Shown: positions 9,473 through 18,908, numbered from the stretch's first letter. The stretch: 64,000 nt of DNA from Bacteroides coprosuis DSM 18011 (GCA_000212915.1 CM001167.1:421780-485779), one strand, 5' to 3'. Translations and numbers: made by a program. The notes: generated by a model not told the origin, from the sequence alone.

Positions 9473-11916
9473 AAAGACTTTTACCTGATGGTATAGCCAT
9501 TCTTCTATTTTTAACTATATCAATACTCTATTTTTTACCTTCTATGTTAGATGGTAGAATATTATTAGATCATGATGCAGCAGCAGGTATAGGAGCAGGA
9601 GAAGAAGCAAAAGAATATTATGAGGAACACGGAAAGAGAACACGATGGACAAACTCATTATTTAGTGGAATGCCCACTTATCAAATTTCTCCTTCCTATA
9701 AATCAACTGATACACTAAAAGCAGCAGAGAAAGTTTATAGCCTTTTCTTACCTCAGTATGTATGGCAAGTATTTATTATGATGCTAGGCTTTTACATATT
9801 ACTTAGAGCATTTAATATTCCACCTATTATATCTACTCTAGGAGGAATAGCTTGGGCTTTTTCCTCCTATTTCTTTATATTAATAGCTGCTGGACATTTA
9901 TGGAAATTCATAACCTTAGCATATATTCCACCAACTATTGCAGGTATTGTATTAATCTATAAAAAGAAGTATTGGTTAGGAGGAATTTTGACTGCATTTT
10001 TCGCTTCACTTCAGATTATCTCCAACCATATTCAAATGAGTTATTATTTCTTATTTGTTATCTTATTCTTGGTCATAGCCTTTTTTATAGATGCATATCA
10101 TAGAAAAGAATTAAATCATTTTTTAAAAGCAACAGGTATCCTCTGTATATCAGGTATTCTTGCTATTGCTGTAAATAGTTCAAGCTTGTATCATACCTAT
10201 CAATACAGTAATGAATCTACTCGTGGAAAAACTGAATTGACACTAAATAAAAAAAACACTCATGAAGATAAAGGTGTTGATAAAGAATACATAACTCAAT
10301 GGAGCTATGGAATAGATGAAACTCTCACTTTATTAATACCTAACTTTAAAGGAGGAGCTTCAAAGCCTATCATTCAAAATGAATCGGCTATGCAAGATGC
10401 AAATCCTAAATTTTATAATATATATGGTCAAATAACTCAGTATTTTGGCGACCAACCCTTTACTGCAGGGCCCGTTTATGTTGGAGCATTTATCCTTTTT
10501 CTATTTATAGTGGGCTGTATAGTTGTAAAAGGTCCTATAAAGTGGGCTTTGGTAGGTGCAACAGCATTTTCTATCATACTAGCTTGGGGTAAAAATTTTA
10601 TGCCAGTTACCGACTTCTTTATTGACTATATCCCTTTATACAATAAATTTAGAGCTGTATCATCTATACTTGTTATAGCAGAATTCACAATTCCTCTTTT
10701 AGCCATATTAGGCTTAGTAAACCTATTAAAGAATAAAGAGCAACTAGTAAACAATCAAAAGCCTCTCATCATTAGCTTAGCTATAACAGGAGGGTTATCT
10801 CTTTTGACTGCCTTATTTCCAAAGTTTCTAACAGGATCTTTTATTTCAGAAAGAGAATTAATGGCATTCAGCCAAGCACCTGCAGATTTTGCTAGTCAGC
10901 TAATCATGAGCTTAGAAACTATGAGAGCAGACATTGTACAGGCCGATGCTTGGAGAAGCTTAATCATTATATTGATGGGGTGCTTTATTTTATTTTTATT
11001 TGTAAAAGATAAAACCAATAAAATATCTACAGTAGCCTTATTAATAGGCCTATCTATTTTTGACTTATGGAGCGTTAATAAAAGATATTTGAATGATGAA
11101 TTATTTGTTCCAAAAACAGATATTAACAAAACGTTTACTCCTACAGAAGCAAATAAATTTATTTTAGAGGATAAAGACCCTAATTTCAGAGTATTAAATT
11201 TTACTACAAATACTTTTAATGAAAATAATACATCGTATTGGCATAAAAGTATAGGCGGGTATAATGCAGCCAAACTCCGTAGATATCAAGAGTTAATAGA
11301 TTTTTATATTCAACCAGAAATGGGTAAGGTTATCCAAAAAATAACGAATCAAGAACAATTGGAATTACTTGAAGATGAAGATACACCTATACTAAATATG
11401 CTGAATACTAAATATTATATATTAGGTACACAATCGACTTCCGTATTAGAAAATAAATTCAGAAATGGAAATGCATGGTTTGTAAATAATATAAAAACCG
11501 TAAGTACAGCAGACGAAGAAATCACGAATCTTGGAAAGATTAATACGAAAGAAACAGCTATTATTAACCAAGATTTTGATCATTCCAATAGAATAGGAGA
11601 GGGCAGTATCCTTTTACAAGAGTACCAACCCAACGAAATAACCTATTTAGTAAATGTTAAAAAAGCTGGTATAGCACTATTTTCTGAGATCTATTATCCT
11701 GGTTGGAAAGCTACTATAGATAATCAAGAACTACCCTTATTTAGAGCAAACTATGTACTTAGAGGGATAGACCTTCCTGAAGGTGAATACACGCTAAAAA
11801 TGAGCTTTCATCCTCATTCATTATCAGTAACAGAAACTATTGCTTATATAGGCTTAATGGTACTTATATTAAGCATTCTATTTTTAAGTTTTAAAACATA
11901 CAAAAAACTGAAATAG
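9469..11916 (+). CDS. YfhO-family multi-pass membrane protein
   Basis: An 815-residue protein with about a dozen hydrophobic segments, the first at residues 6-26. A large soluble region follows in the C-terminal half and one hydrophobic segment lies near the end (about 790-808). The arrangement and the PGWKATIDNQELPLFRANY-type stretch fit the bacterial YfhO family, which resembles GT-C glycosyltransferases and is linked in Firmicutes to glycosylation of envelope polymers. The donor and acceptor here are unknown. Its ATG overlaps the stop of the ahcY-like gene (ATGA), so the two are translationally coupled. A terminator follows within 40-70 bases. Confidence 0.85.
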   Translation: MKRLLPDGIAILLFLTISILYFLPSMLDGRILLDHDAAAGIGAGEEAKEYYEEHGKRTRWTNSLFSGMPTYQISPSYKSTDTLKAAEKVYSLFLPQYVWQVFIMMLGFYILLRAFNIPPIISTLGGIAWAFSSYFFILIAAGHLWKFITLAYIPPTIAGIVLIYKKKYWLGGILTAFFASLQIISNHIQMSYYFLFVILFLVIAFFIDAYHRKELNHFLKATGILCISGILAIAVNSSSLYHTYQYSNESTRGKTELTLNKKNTHEDKGVDKEYITQWSYGIDETLTLLIPNFKGGASKPIIQNESAMQDANPKFYNIYGQITQYFGDQPFTAGPVYVGAFILFLFIVGCIVVKGPIKWALVGATAFSIILAWGKNFMPVTDFFIDYIPLYNKFRAVSSILVIAEFTIPLLAILGLVNLLKNKEQLVNNQKPLIISLAITGGLSLLTALFPKFLTGSFISERELMAFSQAPADFASQLIMSLETMRADIVQADAWRSLIIILMGCFILFLFVKDKTNKISTVALLIGLSIFDLWSVNKRYLNDELFVPKTDINKTFTPTEANKFILEDKDPNFRVLNFTTNTFNENNTSYWHKSIGGYNAAKLRRYQELIDFYIQPEMGKVIQKITNQEQLELLEDEDTPILNMLNTKYYILGTQSTSVLENKFRNGNAWFVNNIKTVSTADEEITNLGKINTKETAIINQDFDHSNRIGEGSILLQEYQPNEITYLVNVKKAGIALFSEIYYPGWKATIDNQELPLFRANYVLRGIDLPEGEYTLKMSFHPHSLSVTETIAYIGLMVLILSILFLSFKTYKKLK

Positions 11917-11956
11917 AAGATTTAATTACAATTTAGATATTTAATAAATCCAACTT

Positions 11957-11985
11957 AAGCAGACTAAGCGTAGTCTGCTTTTTTT
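11957..11985 (+). terminator. Rho-independent terminator after the YfhO gene
   Basis: A perfect 10-bp stem AAGCAGACTA / TAGTCTGCTT with loop AGCG is followed by a T run. Confidence 0.85.
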
Positions 11986-12023
11986 CTCAATTAGCTTAAA
12001 CCCCTATTAAACTTACTATGATT

Positions 12024-12082
12024 ATGACACCGATATGAAGACGCTTTGACACCGACATGTAATCATCATATCGGTGTCAAAG
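12024..12082. repeat. Compound palindromic repeat, copy A (ACACCGAYATG x3)
   Basis: Three units of ACACCGAYATG: plus at 12027-12037, plus at 12049-12059 and minus at 12067-12077. Outer units form a perfect 14-bp inverted repeat (12025-12038 with 12066-12079). The middle unit can pair instead with the third over 16 bp with one mismatch. It lies between the YfhO terminator and the nadA terminator, in a 319-base gap with no gene. Copies B and C are at 28440-28508 and 45842-45896. No transposase is nearby. Confidence 0.85.
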
Positions 12083-12160
12083 TAAAACCATGACTTATTC
12101 AAACTAAGGAATTATACCTAAATATAGACCTCTAAAGTAAATGATAATCCCATAAAAAAA

Positions 12161-12190
12161 TAACCTATCTAGTTCTTTAGATAGGCTATT
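12161..12190 (-). terminator. Terminator of nadA, possibly bidirectional
   Basis: Stem ATAACCTATCTA / TAGATAGGCTAT with one mismatch and a short loop. On the minus strand it is followed by a run of seven T. A shorter T run follows on the plus strand. Confidence 0.75.
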
Positions 12191-12235
12191 TTTATATCTA
12201 TAAATAGATTTATATAAGACTTTTATAATTATTCT

Positions 12236-13174
12236 TTATAAACCTAATTCTTCAGAAATATCAAGCATTCTAACAATCGGTTTAACTGCTTTTACTGCTA
12301 TTTTTTCATCCACTAAAACTTCTGGAGTTTCATTTTTTAAGCATAAATATAACTTTTCTAAAGTATTTAAACGCATAAAATTACACTCATTACAAGCACA
12401 AGTACTATCATTTGGAGGAGCAGGAATAAATGTTTTTTCTGGGCAAGCCTTTTGCATTTGATGTAAAATTCCTGATTCTGTTGCAACGATAAATTGATTG
12501 CAATCGCTTGTTTGAGCATACTTTAAAAGGGCTGAAGTAGAGCCAACAAAATCAGAAATACTAAGTAATGTATTTTTACATTCAGGATGGGCTAAAACAA
12601 TGGCATTTGGATATATTTTTTTGAGAGCTAATATTTTTTCAACAGAAAATTGTTCATGCACATGACAAGCACCATTCCATAACAACATATTTCTACCCGT
12701 TATAGAATTGATATAATTTCCCAAGTTGTAATCAGGACCAAATATTATTTTTTCATCTTTGGGCAGACTATCCACAATTTGTTTTGCATTCGTGGAAGTT
12801 ACAACGATGTCAGTAACAGCTTTGACTCCAGCAGAGGTGTTTACGTACGATATAACGGTATGATCGGGGTGAGCATTAACAAACTCTTCAAATTTATCAG
12901 CAGGACAGCTATCGGCCAAGGAACAGCCCGCATCCATGTCTGGTATTAAAACCGTTTTACTGGGATTAAGGATTTTTGCCGTCTCAGCCATAAAATGAAC
13001 ACCGCACATTACAATAACATCAGCATCCGTTTTAGAAGCCCATTGAGCCAAGGCTAAGCTATCACCAACAAAGTCTGCTATATCTTGCAATTCACTGCGC
13101 TGGTAATAGTGAGCCAGAATCAAGGCTTTCTTTTCTTTCTTCAACTCATTGATAGCAGTTATAAGCTTATTCAT
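12236..13174 (-). CDS. nadA: Quinolinate synthase
   Basis: Makes quinolinate from iminoaspartate and dihydroxyacetone phosphate in NAD biosynthesis, using a 4Fe-4S cluster; cytoplasmic, 312 residues. Motifs are AHYYQRSELQDIADFVGDS at the N-terminus and candidate cluster cysteines in VMCGVHFMAET, WNGACHVHEQF and the late TCACNECNFM segment. VISYVNTSAGVKA is also typical. It is monocistronic. Its substrate supplier nadB is in this window too, but about 13.6 kb away and on the opposite strand, so the two are not an operon. Confidence 0.97.
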   Translation of the reverse strand: MNKLITAINELKKEKKALILAHYYQRSELQDIADFVGDSLALAQWASKTDADVIVMCGVHFMAETAKILNPSKTVLIPDMDAGCSLADSCPADKFEEFVNAHPDHTVISYVNTSAGVKAVTDIVVTSTNAKQIVDSLPKDEKIIFGPDYNLGNYINSITGRNMLLWNGACHVHEQFSVEKILALKKIYPNAIVLAHPECKNTLLSISDFVGSTSALLKYAQTSDCNQFIVATESGILHQMQKACPEKTFIPAPPNDSTCACNECNFMRLNTLEKLYLCLKNETPEVLVDEKIAVKAVKPIVRMLDISEELGL

Positions 13175-13638
13175 AATAATTAATTTATTTCTCTTTAAAT
13201 TTTAAATATATATGATAGTAATAATAGGCTGTTAATAGTGTTCGTAAAAAAAAGATAAATATCTTGCTTTCTAAGTTATAAACTAAAAATATAAAGTTAT
13301 CTATAGTTTTATGAACTGCTAAAATAGGCTATTTTATACTGATTATTAGGTATATAAATATATTATTAACAACCTGTTTACAATAAACAAAGTTAAAAAC
13401 TTTCTTAATAAACTTTGATTATATTGGATTAAAAGTCTGTTTAATCTAGGTTCTTAAATAAGTAATAACTTTTTTGGTTATTATCTAAATCCCATTATAA
13501 GATTAGAACTTTGAATAATACAAGGACTATTTATTGATATTTATACCCATTCTTTCCCCTGCTTTTACACAGTAATTAACAAGGATGTGAACCGTTTGTT
13601 TTACCTTTGTAATATAGAAGTGAATTATTACTAAGATT
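13175..13638. other. 464-base AT-rich gap between divergent nadA and an RNA methyltransferase gene
   Basis: Very AT-rich, with no supportable ORF, tRNA or strong hairpin. A TAnnTTTG box serving the plus-strand gene sits near its right end (13602). A near match (TATATTTA, minus strand, 13210-13203) could serve nadA. I see nothing else. Confidence 0.5.
13602..13609 (+). promoter_or_regulatory. -7 box for the RNA methyltransferase gene
   Basis: TACCTTTG matches TAnnTTTG and ends 29 bases before the ATG at 13639. Confidence 0.5.
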
Positions 13639-14169
13639 ATGATACGAAAACTTAAAATAACCGAACTTAATCGCTTGAGTACAAGTGAATTTAAAGAAAT
13701 AGATAAAGTCCCTTTTATCGTTATTCTAGATAATATAAGGAGTATGTATAATGTAGGTTCTGTATTTAGAACAGCAGATGCTTTTCGATTAGAAAAGATA
13801 TACCTCTGTGGTATAACTTCTGTTCCTCCCCATGCTGAAATACATAAAACAGCTTTAGGTGCTGAAGAATCAGTAGATTGGGAGTATATTGAAGATACGG
13901 TTCATATTGTTGATAGGTTGAAAGAAGAGGGTTACACTGTGTTTTCAATTGAACAAGCAGAAGGGAGTACCATGTTGAATGAATTAGAACTTCAAAAAAA
14001 TCAGAAAATAGCTATTGTAATGGGGAATGAAGTAAAAGGAGTTCAGCAAGAGGTTATTAATCATTCTAATGGGTGTATTGAGATACCTCAATACGGAACG
14101 AAGCATTCTATGAACGTATCTGTTACTACAGGAATTGTTATCTGGGATCTGTTTAATAAGATCATTTAA
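13639..14169 (+). CDS. SpoU/TrmH-family RNA 2'-O-methyltransferase
   Basis: A 176-residue SPOUT-fold protein expected to methylate ribose 2'-O in tRNA or rRNA using SAM. The three SpoU motifs are present in order: motif 1 NIRSMYNVGSVFRTADAF, motif 2 IAIVMGNEVKGV and motif 3 IEIPQYGTKHSMNVSVTTGI. There is no N-terminal substrate-recognition domain, so it is a minimal catalytic-domain form. The exact RNA site cannot be inferred. It stands alone between its own promoter and a terminator. Confidence 0.92.
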   Translation: MIRKLKITELNRLSTSEFKEIDKVPFIVILDNIRSMYNVGSVFRTADAFRLEKIYLCGITSVPPHAEIHKTALGAEESVDWEYIEDTVHIVDRLKEEGYTVFSIEQAEGSTMLNELELQKNQKIAIVMGNEVKGVQQEVINHSNGCIEIPQYGTKHSMNVSVTTGIVIWDLFNKII

Positions 14170-14235
14170 ATCCTTATAATAAGAGGTTATCACTACTAAT
14201 TGTGCAGTGTTAAAATAGAATGTTATAAGATGTTG

Positions 14236-14272
14236 AAACCGTTATTGACAATTGTTAATAGCGGTTTTTATT
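14236..14272 (+). terminator. Terminator after the RNA methyltransferase gene
   Basis: Stem AAACCGTTATT / AATAGCGGTTT with one mismatch, followed by TTATTTT. Confidence 0.7.
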
Positions 14273-14391
14273 TTGATCTATAACTACTGTAAAATAATAA
14301 GAAGTATTCTGATTAATAATAAGAAAAAAGATTACATTTATAGCTTGTTTATAATCTTGTTAATAATTTATCTATGTGTTTTTAATACTAT

Positions 14392-16401
14392 ATGAATATC
14401 AGCTTATTAAGATTGTTTACAGCTGTTTGTATCTTGTTTATAACTATAAATAGCGTTGGTCAAAATAACACTCAGAAAAAGAGTAATGAAGATAAGATTG
14501 AGAGAATACTTCTTAAGAGTGAAAATAGTGCAGAAGATGAGTCAATAACTGTTGATGAACTTGTAGATAACCTTAGTGTATTACTTGATATAAATAGGGT
14601 GTCACGCGAACAATTAACACAGTTGTTCATATTGTCACCTTATCAAATTGAATCATTAATAAATTATCGATTGAAAAATGGAGGATTTCATTCTATTTAT
14701 GAAATTCAATTGATAAACGGATTTGATAAAAAGACAATAGATAAATTACTTCCTTATATTTCTGTTGATAACATGAAAGAGAACTTTGTTCCTATTAAAA
14801 AAAATACAAGAATAAAGAATGAATTATCTCTTCGTTACGATATTCCTTTATATAAAAGAGAGGGGGACTATAATTCTTTTATAGGTCCTTCATTTTACAC
14901 AGCTCTTCGTTACAACTGTCAGTTAAAGGATAAAATAGAATTTGGTTTGGTTGCTGAAAAAGATTCTGGTGAGCCTATTTTTGGTTTGGATAATTCATGC
15001 GGATTTGATTATTATTCCTATTATTTAATAATAAAAAATATAAACAAATTTGATAAAATATTTATTGGAAAATTCAGAGTTAATTATGGATTAGGTTTAA
15101 CTGTTGGTACTAGGAACTTCGGGGGAAAATGGAATGAAATTCAATCTTTCTTTAAAGATGCCAATGGAGTAAGTAAGCACTCTTCTGTAGATGAATATAA
15201 TTATTTTAGAGGGATTGCATGTATATACAAAAGTGGAAATTTAGAAATAACTCCTTTTATTTCTCACAAAGAAACGGGTGGAACAATCAAAGAGAATAAA
15301 ATAAATTCAATTTATACTTCTGGACTGTATCGTACTGCAAAAGAAATAGAAAAAAAGAACGCTGTAAAACAGGTTTCTATGGGTAGTAGAATAGCCTATC
15401 ATTTTTCAAACTTTACGTTGGGTGTTAATGGACTCTATTACTATTTTAATTTACCTATTGGAAGGTCTACAAAGAATTATACAAAATATGATATTGTAGG
15501 TAATAATTTTTTTAATATAGGTACAGACTATACTTGGTATTGGAATAAAGTAATCAGTAAAGGAGAATTGGCAATATCAAAAAGTGGAATAGCTGTTTTA
15601 AATAAAATATATTATGCACCAACAACCGACTGGGATTTATTATTTATTTATCGTTATTACTCTCCGCGTTATTGGGGTTTTTATTCTAATGCTTTTGGAT
15701 CTCAGTCTAAAGTGAAAAATGAAAATGGGTACTATATATCTATGCAAACTAAAAAATTTTACCCAGTGGAGTTCAATGCCTATATAGATTATTCTACTAA
15801 TCCTTGGTGGAAATATAGATTGAGTAAGGCATCGTACGTTGTAGATATGGGGGCTGAGGTAGATATTCCATTTTTAAATCATCATAGTTTTAATTTTCGT
15901 TTTTCTTATAAACAGTTTGAACGAGATCGGACTGGAACAAAAGGAAAGATAATAGATGGATATTATTTGTTTAAATCTCGTATTGAATACCATGTAGTCT
16001 GTAATGACTTTATTGAATTAAAATCCTTAGGAGATTGTAACTGGTTGAAGTCTCTATACAGTGATATAGGATATCATTTCACGCAAAGAGTAAGTATTAA
16101 TTCGCCTTGGTTATACCTAAAAACTGATTTTCAGTATACTTATTTTAACTCTCCTTCATTTGATACACGATTATATATCTATGAAAAAGGACTTTTATAT
16201 AATTCTTATATTCCTTCCTTTTATGGGAGGGGTCACAGATTATCTCTCAATATAAATAATAAGCCCATTAAAAATATCACCTTAATGATAAAATATGGAT
16301 TAACTTTTTATTCAGATAGGTCCGAAATAGGGAGTGGAGTTAATAAAATAAATAAAAGAAGTAAAGCTGATTTGCAATTGATGGGCAGGATAAAGTTTTA
16401 A
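14392..16401 (+). CDS. Exported helix-hairpin-helix protein with a beta-barrel-like C-terminal region
   Basis: A 669-residue protein starting with a signal peptide (residues 1 to about 24, ending SVGQ). Around residues 60-125 are two ComEA/type II secretion GspK-like helix-hairpin-helix units (LLDINRVSREQLTQL, then YRLKNGGFHSIYEIQLINGF and LLPYISV). The remaining ~520 residues are rich in aromatic and alternating strands (GKFRVNYGLGLTVGTRNFGG and similar) and end in a strand finishing with phenylalanine, as in outer-membrane barrels. In ComEA, HhH units bind DNA; here that is only an inference. Similar HhH-plus-barrel proteins occur in Bacteroidetes, without a function I can name. Confidence 0.8.
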   Translation: MNISLLRLFTAVCILFITINSVGQNNTQKKSNEDKIERILLKSENSAEDESITVDELVDNLSVLLDINRVSREQLTQLFILSPYQIESLINYRLKNGGFHSIYEIQLINGFDKKTIDKLLPYISVDNMKENFVPIKKNTRIKNELSLRYDIPLYKREGDYNSFIGPSFYTALRYNCQLKDKIEFGLVAEKDSGEPIFGLDNSCGFDYYSYYLIIKNINKFDKIFIGKFRVNYGLGLTVGTRNFGGKWNEIQSFFKDANGVSKHSSVDEYNYFRGIACIYKSGNLEITPFISHKETGGTIKENKINSIYTSGLYRTAKEIEKKNAVKQVSMGSRIAYHFSNFTLGVNGLYYYFNLPIGRSTKNYTKYDIVGNNFFNIGTDYTWYWNKVISKGELAISKSGIAVLNKIYYAPTTDWDLLFIYRYYSPRYWGFYSNAFGSQSKVKNENGYYISMQTKKFYPVEFNAYIDYSTNPWWKYRLSKASYVVDMGAEVDIPFLNHHSFNFRFSYKQFERDRTGTKGKIIDGYYLFKSRIEYHVVCNDFIELKSLGDCNWLKSLYSDIGYHFTQRVSINSPWLYLKTDFQYTYFNSPSFDTRLYIYEKGLLYNSYIPSFYGRGHRLSLNINNKPIKNITLMIKYGLTFYSDRSEIGSGVNKINKRSKADLQLMGRIKF

Positions 16402-16440
16402 ATTTAGGACGAAATAGAAAATAAGAAGAAGGGTTTTTTA

Positions 16441-16448
16441 TATATTTG
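16441..16448 (+). promoter_or_regulatory. -7 box for the radical SAM gene
   Basis: TATATTTG matches TAnnTTTG. Transcription should start near 16455, which rules out the TTG codon at 16451 as a start and supports the ATG at 16481. Confidence 0.55.
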
Positions 16449-16480
16449 TATTGTACATAAATAAAACACTGCTTTTAATA

Positions 16481-17254
16481 ATGACAATAATTTTCCCTTC
16501 TCCAGTATTTGGACCAGTAAAATCTAGAAGATTAGGAATATCCCTAGGTATTAATTTATTACCTTCTGATGGAAAAGTTTGCTCTTTTGATTGCATTTAC
16601 TGTGAATGCGGATTAAACGGAGAAAATAGACCTTCATCTCCTTTGCCCACTAGGCAAGAGGTAAAAGATCATCTAGAGGATAAATTGCAAGAAATGGTTG
16701 CTACTCAAGAGTTACCAGATGTTATTACTTTTGCAGGAAATGGTGAACCAACTATTCATCCCAATTTTTCGGAAATTATAGATGATACTATTAAACTTCG
16801 TGATAAATATGCTCCTCGAGCCAAAGTAAGTGTTTTAAGTAATGCTACATTTTTACATCAACCAGCTACAGTAAAGGCTTTGCATAAAGTTGATAATAAT
16901 ATTTTAAAATTAGATACTGTAGATATGCCTTTTATTAACTTAGTTAATCAGCCCAATTGTAATTATGATGTAGCTAAAACTATAGAACTAATGAAAATGT
17001 TGGATGGGGATTTGATTATTCAAACTATGTTCCTAAAAGGAGAGTATAAAGGAAATAGTGTTGATAATACAGGAAGTGAGTTTGTAGAGCCATGGATAGC
17101 TCAATTAAAGCAAATCAATCCTAGACAAGTAATGATTTATACTATTGATAGAGAAACTCCTGTAAAAGGTTTATTAAAGGCTTCTAAAGAAGAACTTGAT
17201 GAAATAGGGGAGAGATTGAAAGAAGAAAATTTTAATGTATCTATTTCTTATTAA
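16481..17254 (+). CDS. Radical SAM protein (MoaA/COG0731-like)
   Basis: A 257-residue cytoplasmic radical SAM enzyme. The 4Fe-4S cluster cysteines are in KVCSFDCIYCECG, a CxxxCxxC motif preceded by SRRLGISLGINLLP. The SAM-contact segment ITFAGNGEPTIHP (GGE-type) follows. This combination fits the COG0731 Fe-S oxidoreductase group; its reaction is not established to my knowledge. The start is the ATG at 16481 (MTIIFPSPVFGPVKSRRLG), because an upstream TTG overlaps the promoter region. It is convergent with manC across a shared palindromic terminator. Confidence 0.88.
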   Translation: MTIIFPSPVFGPVKSRRLGISLGINLLPSDGKVCSFDCIYCECGLNGENRPSSPLPTRQEVKDHLEDKLQEMVATQELPDVITFAGNGEPTIHPNFSEIIDDTIKLRDKYAPRAKVSVLSNATFLHQPATVKALHKVDNNILKLDTVDMPFINLVNQPNCNYDVAKTIELMKMLDGDLIIQTMFLKGEYKGNSVDNTGSEFVEPWIAQLKQINPRQVMIYTIDRETPVKGLLKASKEELDEIGERLKEENFNVSISY

Positions 17255-17255
17255 A

Positions 17256-17297
17256 ATAAAACAGTAAGGGTTCCAATTGGAACCCTTACTGTTTTAT
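17256..17297. terminator. Bidirectional terminator between radical SAM gene and manC
   Basis: A perfect 42-bp palindrome centred on CCAATTGG. The outer A-rich and T-rich arms give T runs in both directions, so it can end both convergent transcripts. Confidence 0.9.
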
Positions 17298-17333
17298 AGT
17301 GTATAATAAACTATATCTAGTATAAAGTTAAAA

Positions 17334-18416
17334 CTAGATATAGTCATCGCCTAATTTTTGCTGAGCATCACTAACATATTTTCTAATGGATTGCTCTTCA
17401 TCTTTCTTACAAATTAAGATTACATTATCAGATTCAGAAATAAGATAATTTTCTAAACCATCAATAATAGCCAGCTTGCCTTTGGGAAGAGCTACAATAT
17501 TATTTTTGCTATTATAAAAGATAGAATCACCTTTTAGGGTTACATTTTGATTTTCATCTTTATCTGACAAATCATATAGTGAGCCCCAAGTACCAAGGTC
17601 AGACCAACCGAAATCACCTAATGATACATATACATTTTCTGCTTTCTCCATGATACCAAAGTCGATAGATACATTTGGGCAAGCAGGAAAATTCTCTTGA
17701 ATGAAATTCTTTTCTTTTGGTGTAGTATAAATCCCTTTACCAGCATCAAGCTTTGAAGCTATTTCCGGTAAAAATTGATCAATAGATTGTAAAATAGAAT
17801 TTACATTCCACATAAATAATCCTGAATTCCAATAAAATTCCCCACTTTCTACAAAGACTTTAGCCAGATCTAGCTGTGGTTTTTCAGTAAAGGTTTTCAC
17901 TTTATATAGAGATTCATTTATGTGATCGGCTATTTGAATATAACCATATCCTGTTTCTGGTCTATTGGGAGTGATACCTAGAGTTAAAAGATTATTATTT
18001 TCAGCAACATATTGGAGTCCGTTAGATATAGAATTTAGAAATTCATCTTCTTTAAGTATAAGATGATCAGAGGGAGCTACTACAATATTAGCATTGGGAT
18101 TCAGTTCTCTTATATGATAAGATGCCCAGGCAATGCATGGGGCAGTATTCCTTCTTGTAGGCTCTAATAAAATCTGACTTTTATTAATTTCAGGAATTTG
18201 TTCTTGTACTAAATTAGAATAGTCTTCATTGGTTACAATAAAGATATTTTTAGTAGGAATAATCTTATTGAATCGATCAAAAGTTTGTTGAAGAAGAGAC
18301 CTTCCTGTACCAAAAAAGTCTAGAAACTGTTTTGGATAAGTTTTACGGCTAAATGGCCAAAATCTACTTCCAACACCACCACTCATTATCACGCAGTAGT
18401 TATTTTGATTTATCAT
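17334..18416 (-). CDS. manC: Mannose-1-phosphate guanylyltransferase
   Basis: Makes GDP-mannose from GTP and mannose 1-phosphate for surface glycans and GDP-fucose; cytoplasmic, 360 residues. It carries the nucleotidyltransferase signature GGVGSRFWPFSRKTYPKQF, APSDHLI, and the sugar-binding FTEKP. It is the short form, without the C-terminal phosphomannose isomerase domain. It stands alone, next to tRNA-Leu on the opposite strand. The GH92 mannosidase downstream acts on mannose glycans, but nothing in the DNA ties the two together. Confidence 0.95.
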   Translation of the reverse strand: MINQNNYCVIMSGGVGSRFWPFSRKTYPKQFLDFFGTGRSLLQQTFDRFNKIIPTKNIFIVTNEDYSNLVQEQIPEINKSQILLEPTRRNTAPCIAWASYHIRELNPNANIVVAPSDHLILKEDEFLNSISNGLQYVAENNNLLTLGITPNRPETGYGYIQIADHINESLYKVKTFTEKPQLDLAKVFVESGEFYWNSGLFMWNVNSILQSIDQFLPEIASKLDAGKGIYTTPKEKNFIQENFPACPNVSIDFGIMEKAENVYVSLGDFGWSDLGTWGSLYDLSDKDENQNVTLKGDSIFYNSKNNIVALPKGKLAIIDGLENYLISESDNVILICKKDEEQSIRKYVSDAQQKLGDDYI

Positions 18417-18511
18417 GATATCATTTTTTATATGTTTCTGCTAAAATAACCCTATTTTATCTAATCAGAAAGCAAAGTGGTAAAATGAATATCAAAAAAA
18501 AGGCAAAACTA

Positions 18512-18541
18512 TTGTCATAATAAAAAAAAGCGGTATATTTG
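18512..18541 (+). promoter_or_regulatory. Promoter of tRNA-Leu
   Basis: TTG at 18512-18514 and TATATTTG at 18534-18541 are separated by 19 bases. This is close to the consensus for the Bacteroidetes housekeeping sigma factor. The tRNA begins 11 bases after the -7 box. Confidence 0.75.
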
Positions 18542-18551
18542 CACACGCAAT

Positions 18552-18635
18552 GCCCAGATGGCGGAATCGGTAGACGCGCTGGTCTCAAACACCAGTGGAT
18601 TAACCTCCATCCCGGTTCGATCCCGGGTCTGGGCA
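18552..18635 (+). tRNA. tRNA-Leu (anticodon CAA)
   Basis: An 84-base class II tRNA. The acceptor stem GCCCAGA pairs with TCTGGGC, the discriminator is A, and CCA is not encoded. The anticodon stem CTGGT/ACCAG closes the loop CTCAAAC, giving anticodon CAA for UUG codons. The long variable arm and the T loop GGTTCGATCC are as expected for tRNA-Leu. Confidence 0.97.
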
Positions 18636-18641
18636 CTTTAA

Positions 18642-18670
18642 AACCCTCTAGAATTCTAGAGGGTTTTTTA
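18642..18670 (+). terminator. Terminator of tRNA-Leu
   Basis: A perfect 24-bp palindrome starting AACCCTCTAGAA, followed by a T run, seven bases after the tRNA 3' end. Confidence 0.9.
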
Positions 18671-18908
18671 TTGCTACTTGCCTTTTATCTTTAGTGAAAT
18701 CTCATAGTATAAGATCTCTTCGGCTTTAGTGAGAAAATAGAATTGATCATAATTATCTATAATCTTGTAAGTATATTATTATCATCTTACTAGCTTAAAA
18801 TCATTTAACATAAAACTCTCTTTTTTATATTCTATTGAGTAAGTTCTATATTTACATTGTTTCAATATTATGTATATTTAAATCCGATATAAATTTTAAA
18901 TCGATAAT

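Noticed and set aside
12024-12082. The repeat as a CRISPR array remnant.
   Set aside because: Units alternate in orientation, spacers are not of constant length, and no cas gene is present.
16451-16480. TTG start for the radical SAM gene.
   Set aside because: It overlaps the predicted promoter and transcription start; the ATG at 16481 gives the expected N-terminus.
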